Below are positions 59,428-64,000 of a stretch of 64,000 bases of DNA, piece after piece; the first letter of the stretch is position 1; the number at the start of each line of letters is the position of its first letter. The DNA lies in assembly GCA_036848175.1 (NCBI GenBank), contig DAIUKO010000003.1, forward strand, positions 1-64,000. The letters are read 5' to 3'. The notes below the pieces were generated by a model. It did no database searches, was not told the origin of the DNA, and worked only from the letters and a program-made list of their open reading frames with translations. Source of the DNA: QHWF01 sp036848175. GTDB lineage: Bacteria > Acidobacteriota > Vicinamibacteria > Vicinamibacterales > CAVVIG01. A program made the translations under genes and the position numbers.

Positions 59428-60363
59428 GTGGTGTCGCCGACGCGATCGATCGGCGCGTCGTTACTCGCGTTCTGGACCCACAGCCGACGTGTGGAGCGCG
59501 TCGGTTACGCCGTTGGAGCAGCGTTGATCGCCAGCGGACTGATCCATCTCGCGATTCTCGTTGTCGGCGGCGGTTCCTGGCTCGGGCCGCTGTCATGGCG
59601 CAAACCAACGACCTTTGGCGTGTCGTTCGGCCTCACCTTGATCGCGATCGTTTGGAACGTATCATTTCTCCGTCTCAGCGAAGGCACACGAAGATGGTTG
59701 ATTGGCGCGTTCACCGTGGCATGCGTGCTCGAGACCTCGCTCGTCACCCTGCAGACGTGGCGAGGCGTGCCGTCTCACTTCAACCTGGAAACGACGTTTG
59801 ATGGGCTGGTTGCACGAACGTTGGCAGCTGGCGGCTTCGCGCTCGTCGGCATCATCGTGGCGCTGATGTTCGCGTCGTTCCGCGCCCGGGCAGCCGAACC
59901 GCTCAGCCTTCTGATCGCGATCCGGATCGGGTTCGTCGTACTGGTTGGCTCAATGGTTGTCGGCGCGTTGATGATCGCCAAGGGAATGACGCTCGTATTT
60001 GCCGGAGACCCGCAGGCCGCGTACGCGACTGGCGGAGCGCTCAAGCCGATCCACGGTATGACCATGCACGGGATTCTCGTCTTGCCCGCGCTGGCCTGGG
60101 TATTGTCCCTTGCGCCGTGGAGCGAGCGCCAGCGCATCGGTGCGGTGCTACTGGCCGCGGCCGGTTACGTCGCCATTGCGGCGGTCGTCGCAGCGGGAAA
60201 TCTGACGCACACCGACTTACGACAGCTGTCAACAGCGAGTCTCGCGATTTTTGGATTTGGCGTCGTTTCACTACTCGGAAGCGCATCGGCGGCGATCGCT
60301 GCGGCACGGCGCGGCGTGAGCCCTCACAAGCGCAACGGCGTCGACATCTCCATCCGACATTAA
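59428..60363 (+). CDS. Polytopic membrane protein of unknown function
   Basis: 311 residues from a GTG with GGAGGTG 4 bases upstream; the next GTG, 3 bases later, is equally possible. About eight hydrophobic helices are visible, among them 'VGAALIASGLIHLAILVVGG', 'TFGVSFGLTLIAIVWNVSFL', 'VLVGSMVVGALMIAKGM' and a histidine-rich 'PIHGMTMHGILVLPALAW'. The His residues between helices may bind a metal or haem, but I recognise no family. Confidence 0.7.
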   Translation: MVSPTRSIGASLLAFWTHSRRVERVGYAVGAALIASGLIHLAILVVGGGSWLGPLSWRKPTTFGVSFGLTLIAIVWNVSFLRLSEGTRRWLIGAFTVACVLETSLVTLQTWRGVPSHFNLETTFDGLVARTLAAGGFALVGIIVALMFASFRARAAEPLSLLIAIRIGFVVLVGSMVVGALMIAKGMTLVFAGDPQAAYATGGALKPIHGMTMHGILVLPALAWVLSLAPWSERQRIGAVLLAAAGYVAIAAVVAAGNLTHTDLRQLSTASLAIFGFGVVSLLGSASAAIAAARRGVSPHKRNGVDISIRH

Positions 60364-60421
60364 GTCACGATGTTCGGTGGAGCGTCAGGCGGTTCATCTG
60401 ACACCGTTCTGACGACGAGGT

Positions 60422-61300
60422 TCATGGCCAACCAGCATGTGGCGCAGGCGCCTTCATCTTGAGTACCTGACCGGTCCGCGAGTGGTCCGTTGCGTTCTGA
60501 AGCCCACGCCACTCGCGCACGACCACGAACAAGGTCCGGCCATCATCGCCGCCGAGCATGCAGGCGAAGCATCCACGATCGAAGTCGATGCGCTGAAGCA
60601 CTTCGCCGCCTTCTCGAACGCGCACGCAACATTTGTTGGGGACGTCGGCGTACCAGATGGCGCCTTCGGCGTCGATGCAGATACCGTCCGGCACGCCGTC
60701 ACCGAGCTCGGCCCAGGCCCGCCGATTCGACAGAGTGCCGTCGTGGGCGATGTCAAAGGCTGTGAGTCTTTTCCCGTACGACTCGGCGACGATCAGCGTC
60801 GAATTGTCGGGAGTCACCGCCATGCCGTTTGGAAAGGCGATGCCGTCCGCGACGCATCGGACCGCACCGCCGGGCGTCACGAGGACGATCAGGCCGGGCG
60901 CGAACTTCTCGCCGGCCATCACGTCGAACCCGCCGCCGTTGACGTACGCATTGCCGCGGCCATCGACGACAATCTCGTTCCAGCCGTAGGAGATCGCGCT
61001 CAGGTCCGCGTGCGTCACCAGCATGTCGTCCGACTCTTTGCGAAGAAGAACGCCAGCGCGCGACGAGACGATCGCCATGCGGCCGTCATGCAGCCAGTCG
61101 AAGCAAATCGGCTGGAAGGATGGGAAGTGAAACCGGACCGAGATGTCTTTCCTTCCATCTCGATCGATGGAAAGGATTTCCTGCGACCCCCAGTCGGCGA
61201 CCCAGAGCCGGCGGTCGTGCCAGCGTGGCGATTCGCCAAAGGCAAGGTCGGTCAGAACCGGTTCCGCCGGGTTGATAGATGCCGAGAAGGCACGGTTCAT
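60422..61300 (-). CDS. SMP-30/gluconolactonase-type lactone hydrolase
   Basis: 292 residues; GGAGGAGC precedes the ATG. The six-bladed propeller shows 'LAFGESPRWHDRRLWVADW' (the metal-binding Glu in GESP), 'NEIVVDGRGNAYVNG', 'FPNGMAVTPDNSTLIVAESY' and 'GVPDGICIDAEGAIWYADVP' (Asn and Asp ligands). It likely opens a sugar lactone, which fits the sugar dehydrogenases elsewhere in the window. It is cytoplasmic, with no signal peptide. Confidence 0.87.
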   Translation of the reverse strand: MNRAFSASINPAEPVLTDLAFGESPRWHDRRLWVADWGSQEILSIDRDGRKDISVRFHFPSFQPICFDWLHDGRMAIVSSRAGVLLRKESDDMLVTHADLSAISYGWNEIVVDGRGNAYVNGGGFDVMAGEKFAPGLIVLVTPGGAVRCVADGIAFPNGMAVTPDNSTLIVAESYGKRLTAFDIAHDGTLSNRRAWAELGDGVPDGICIDAEGAIWYADVPNKCCVRVREGGEVLQRIDFDRGCFACMLGGDDGRTLFVVVREWRGLQNATDHSRTGQVLKMKAPAPHAGWP

Positions 61301-61438
61301 TGCAGCTCCTCCGATCGCGATCCGTTCTCACCCTCTATACGAATGGCGTGTGGCAGGATCGACTGGCGGAGGGATGGAATCACGAAATCAGTGCGGGTTA
61401 CGGTTCAGGTAGATCTTGTTTCCGTACAAGCGAATTTT

Positions 61439-62251
61439 TCAGGCGGCGCCATTTGTTGCGCCGGCGACGCGGTCCGGCGACTCGTTCGACTCAAACGAGA
61501 ACCCCAGGCTCACTCGCTTCAATAAAGCCAGGTCCGTCGGTGTCGTGCCGAGCATCCGACGAAACGTGCGCGTCATATGAGCGGCGTCCGAGAACCCCGC
61601 TCGATGGGCGGCGGTCGTGACGCCGGCGCCATCCCTCAAGTCACAGGCAGCACGCTGGAGTCGGAGCCAGAGGATGTAGGGTCGCACCGGCACGCCGACC
61701 GACGCAGTAAACGCGTGCATGAAGCGTGACGGCGACAGGCCCGCGACGGTGGCCAGCGTCTTGAGAGACAGATCATCCTGCATCGCCCTTGGCTGCTGAA
61801 GGCGGCTCAGCACACGGCGGACACCGGGATGGATCGCGACGCCAGACGGACGGTGCAGACGGAATTCGCTCAGCCAGCGTTCAGTGCGCGCTTCATTCGG
61901 CGTGGGTCCCAGTGCGGCGCGCCAGTTGGCCACCTGGCGGGCCGGTACGCGGGTCATCTCGCCGTCGATGCGCTCGCACAGCGCAGCACCCATGTCGCTC
62001 TCGACGCTGATAAAGGCGATCAGCAAGGTGCTGCCACGCGCGTCCATCTCGTGCGTGGCGTCGGGCCGCACCCATACGCCGCCACACTTCCACCACGCGT
62101 TCTCCCGCGCGCTGCGTACCAGAAGCGACCCGCGCAGCGCCATGAGCAATTGGACACAGTGATGGCGGTGTGACGTGGCCTTGAAGCCCGGGCCCCAGAC
62201 GATCATCGCAGCGGGCCAGGGTGCCACGCCAGGGCGCGCACGGAGCGGCAT
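61439..62251 (-). CDS. AraC-family transcriptional regulator
   Basis: 270 residues. The N-terminal cupin-like half has 'ATSHRHHCVQLLMALRG'. The C-terminal double helix-turn-helix reads 'LSLKTLATVAGLSPSRFMHAF' and 'VTTAAHRAGFSDAAHMTRTFRRMLGTTP'. It lies upstream of the gluconolactonase on the same strand with a 138-bp gap and could regulate it. Confidence 0.88.
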   Translation of the reverse strand: MPLRARPGVAPWPAAMIVWGPGFKATSHRHHCVQLLMALRGSLLVRSARENAWWKCGGVWVRPDATHEMDARGSTLLIAFISVESDMGAALCERIDGEMTRVPARQVANWRAALGPTPNEARTERWLSEFRLHRPSGVAIHPGVRRVLSRLQQPRAMQDDLSLKTLATVAGLSPSRFMHAFTASVGVPVRPYILWLRLQRAACDLRDGAGVTTAAHRAGFSDAAHMTRTFRRMLGTTPTDLALLKRVSLGFSFESNESPDRVAGATNGAA

Positions 62252-62607
62252 CGGCGGATTCTGGCATCGCGCCGCGATGCCTGCAAGTCAGCCAGTTCGT
62301 TCAAGACGAACGCGAAGATGGCTCATTAGGATGAAGTTATTCGTCTGCGTGTCTGATCCGTTTCGCGGTAAATCGACGTGAGTGGTCCATCACATTTCTA
62401 CGAAGTGGTCCTCCACAATCGCAGCCCGCGCTCGCACATTGAGAGGCAAGGGGTACGAGGTGACTGAACCGCCGACCGACCGCAGCGCTGGAGGGATCCT
62501 CGAGTACTCCGATGGCATCGCCGCCGCGCGGACGCTGATCGCGTACATGCGTCGGGTCTATGTACCGTAACCGTCAATTCGCCGTCTGGAGAATGAAGAG
62601 GAGTCAA
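62252..62607. other. Intergenic stretch without a convincing gene
   Basis: 356 bases between the AraC gene and a secreted protein gene. A 62-codon frame at 62382-62570 has no ribosome site and no recognisable features. The last bases hold the ribosome site (AGAGGAG) of the next gene. Confidence 0.6.
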
Positions 62608-63318
62608 ATGATCATGCGAAGGTTGACAGTTCTCACCACCTACTTGGTCGTCAGCGTCGGCGTTCCGGCTGTCTACGCGCAGAGCGGCAAGTACCCGCCT
62701 CTCGCCGATTACCTGATGTCGCGCGACGCCGAAGTGGCGCTGGCGCGGAGCGCGGCTCCAGCCAACATCTCGAGCCGGGCGACGATCAAGGTGTTGACGC
62801 AGTCCGGATATACCGTCGATCGCAAAGGTGACAACGGCTTCGTATGTATGGTCATGCGCGGGTGGGCGGCGCCGACGTACACGCCGGAACAATTTCGTGA
62901 TCTCGTCTATGACGCGACGGTCCGCGCGCCGATCTGCTTCGATCCCGGCGCAGCGCAGACCGTGATGCCGTATTACGAGCTGCGAAGCAAACTCGCCATG
63001 GAGGGTCACCCGCCCGATCGGATTGCGCAGCGCGTGGAGGCCGCCTATGCGCGAGGCGATCTGCCGCGACGCGACGGCGTGACCTTCGCGTACATGTGGT
63101 CGGCAAATCAGCACCTGGCGTCCGGCGTCGGTCGCTGGCACCCGCACATGATGGTGTTCTCGCCGTACTACAAGAACGCGATGCTCGGAGAGAACGAATT
63201 CGGGTCACACCTTCCGCAAGTCAGTGACGACGCCGGCACGCCGTTCGCCGTCGTGCTCATCCCGGTGGACGACAAACTTGCCATCCGGGCCGCGGTCAAC
63301 GAGACCGGCGCAAAGTGA
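62608..63318 (+). CDS. Secreted protein of unknown function
   Basis: 236 residues from the ATG at 62608, chosen for AGAGGAG 4 bases upstream (an ATG at 62593 lacks a site). Signal peptide RLTVLTTYLVVSVGVPAVYA. The mature protein contains 'GKYPPLADYLMSRDAEVALA', 'DNGFVCMVMRGWAAPTYTP', 'PHMMVFSPYYKNAMLGENEF' and 'DAGTPFAVVLIPVDDKLAI'. The order and His/Met content look conserved, but I do not know the family. It is probably periplasmic. Confidence 0.7.
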   Translation: MIMRRLTVLTTYLVVSVGVPAVYAQSGKYPPLADYLMSRDAEVALARSAAPANISSRATIKVLTQSGYTVDRKGDNGFVCMVMRGWAAPTYTPEQFRDLVYDATVRAPICFDPGAAQTVMPYYELRSKLAMEGHPPDRIAQRVEAAYARGDLPRRDGVTFAYMWSANQHLASGVGRWHPHMMVFSPYYKNAMLGENEFGSHLPQVSDDAGTPFAVVLIPVDDKLAIRAAVNETGAK

Positions 63319-63381
63319 TGCTCATCGCAGGTGCGACGGTCTCGTCGCGACCGTGACCACACTCTGGAACAGCGAGGAACA

Positions 63382-64000
63382 ATGGCTGTTCGCTCCTTTT
63401 TCGTCCGCCGGACGATCGTGCTCCTCGGCGTGGCAAGCGTCCTCGTACCGCGTGTGTTGCACAGTCAGACGCTCACCCTTCAAGAAGCCGTGCGCACCGC
63501 AGAAAGTCACGATCGATCCATCCACGTCGCTCAACTCGAACACGAGAAAGCGCTGCGGGAAGTCGGTATCGCGCGGACGCGTCGATTCCCGATCTTCTCC
63601 GTCACGGCGCTGGGGTCGCAACCGCTCACCCAATTGGGGGTCACGCTCGAGCGCGGAAGCCTTGGCGTGTATCCATTCGATGGGCCCATTCCCGGCCAGA
63701 CGACGACTCTGGAGAGCCCTTTACGTTTTGGATTCATCGGTTACGCGAGTGTGGCGCAGCCGCTGACGCAGCAGCACAAGATCGGGCTGGGAATCGAGCT
63801 GGCCGAGGTTGGCGTCGACGCCACCACTGAACAGGTTCGCGCGAAACGACAGGCCGTCGTCAACGAAGTTCGACGTCTCTACTACGGGATCGCGCAGGCC
63901 GAGAGTGGTAAAGCGACGCTCCAGGCAACCATCGACTTCCTTCGTCAGCTTCATCTCGAGACCAGTCGGCAAACGCTGCAACGGATTGCGTTACAGGCCG
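63382..64000 (+). CDS. TolC-family outer membrane efflux protein, cut by window edge
   Basis: 206 codons, open at base 64000. A signal peptide (TIVLLGVASVLVPRVLHSQ) is followed by 'LTLQEAVRTAESHDRSIHVA' and long helices such as 'VRAKRQAVVNEVRRLYYGIA', the TolC repeat pattern. Full-length members are ~430-480 residues and form trimeric outer-membrane channels for tripartite pumps. The pump genes would be expected beyond the right edge. Confidence 0.85.
   Translation, partial: MAVRSFFVRRTIVLLGVASVLVPRVLHSQTLTLQEAVRTAESHDRSIHVAQLEHEKALREVGIARTRRFPIFSVTALGSQPLTQLGVTLERGSLGVYPFDGPIPGQTTTLESPLRFGFIGYASVAQPLTQQHKIGLGIELAEVGVDATTEQVRAKRQAVVNEVRRLYYGIAQAESGKATLQATIDFLRQLHLETSRQTLQRIALQA

Noticed and set aside
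62382..62570. 62-codon frame in the gap after the AraC gene
   Set aside because: No ribosome site, no homology I can recall, and it starts in the middle of an unremarkable intergenic stretch.
1..64000. tRNA, rRNA, integrase or prophage signals
   Set aside because: No cloverleaf with a conserved T-loop, no rRNA-like stretch and no recombinase or phage structural genes were found on reading both strands.

Overview
The window looks like a chromosomal scaffold of a soil-type Acidobacteriota, probably close to the Vicinamibacteria. This is inferred from gene content and not from a marker gene. The DNA is GC-rich. It carries four very large MacB/FtsX-type permeases of the acidobacterial 'ADOP' kind (20024, 24400, 35662, 41398), two of them directly behind PadR regulators. 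It also has a VWFA-related secreted protein of the acidobacterial type, DUF1592/DUF1552 and DUF1800/DUF1501 pairs, ankyrin and c-haem proteins, and many secreted beta-propeller enzymes. A run of 100 N at 40678-40777 marks a scaffold gap. I saw no rRNA, tRNA, CRISPR array, integrase or transposase.

Layout. 1-6095: an edge-truncated NHL propeller, a 53-bp repeat, then a DUF1592 cytochrome, a Tat-exported DUF1552 protein and an ankyrin protein in one operon. 6092-8974 (minus): a TIR-transmembrane-WD40 receptor-like protein. 9036-12561: DUF1800, a long hairpin, DUF1501 and a truncated gene. 12592-15687: a D-aminoacylase-like amidohydrolase with a degraded metal motif, and a c-haem protein. 15688-16268: a repeat-filled gap with a gene fragment. 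16269-24321: six plus-strand genes that all overlap or abut. These are a split LigD (ligase, then polymerase), a PQQ-type sugar dehydrogenase, an alpha/beta hydrolase, an ADOP permease, and a three-domain fusion of aldo/keto reductase, PNKP-like kinase and a degenerate HAD domain. A further ADOP permease follows.

26811-32004: an OB-fold-like protein, a Phd/VapC toxin-antitoxin pair, a cytochrome-ankyrin-cyclase-repeat protein, a propeller and a small winged-helix-like protein. 31974-35256 (minus): a deoxyribosyltransferase/TIR-like protein, a HerA-type ATPase (DUF853) and a methyltransferase in one tight operon. 35316-44097: two PadR-ADOP modules with a BASS transporter, a DUF2780 protein and an ICMT-like methyltransferase between them. 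44091-49276 (minus): a BlaI/M56 regulatory pair heading an operon with a radical SAM protein and a LolA-like protein, and upstream a CDF metal exporter. 49399-64000: a VWFA protein, an amidohydrolase, glycogen debranching enzyme plus GT4 glycosyltransferase, a PEBP protein, a broken OB-fold gene, LysR with aldo/keto reductase, small regulators, gluconolactonase, AraC, a secreted protein and an edge-truncated TolC.

The strongest candidates for an undescribed system are (a) the fusion protein at 22492-24321, at the end of a translationally coupled cluster that begins with a split NHEJ ligase, and (b) the NDT/TIR-like plus HerA-like pair at 32948-35256. Both functional readings are inference. 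The domain calls come from motifs recognised by eye, without database searches.
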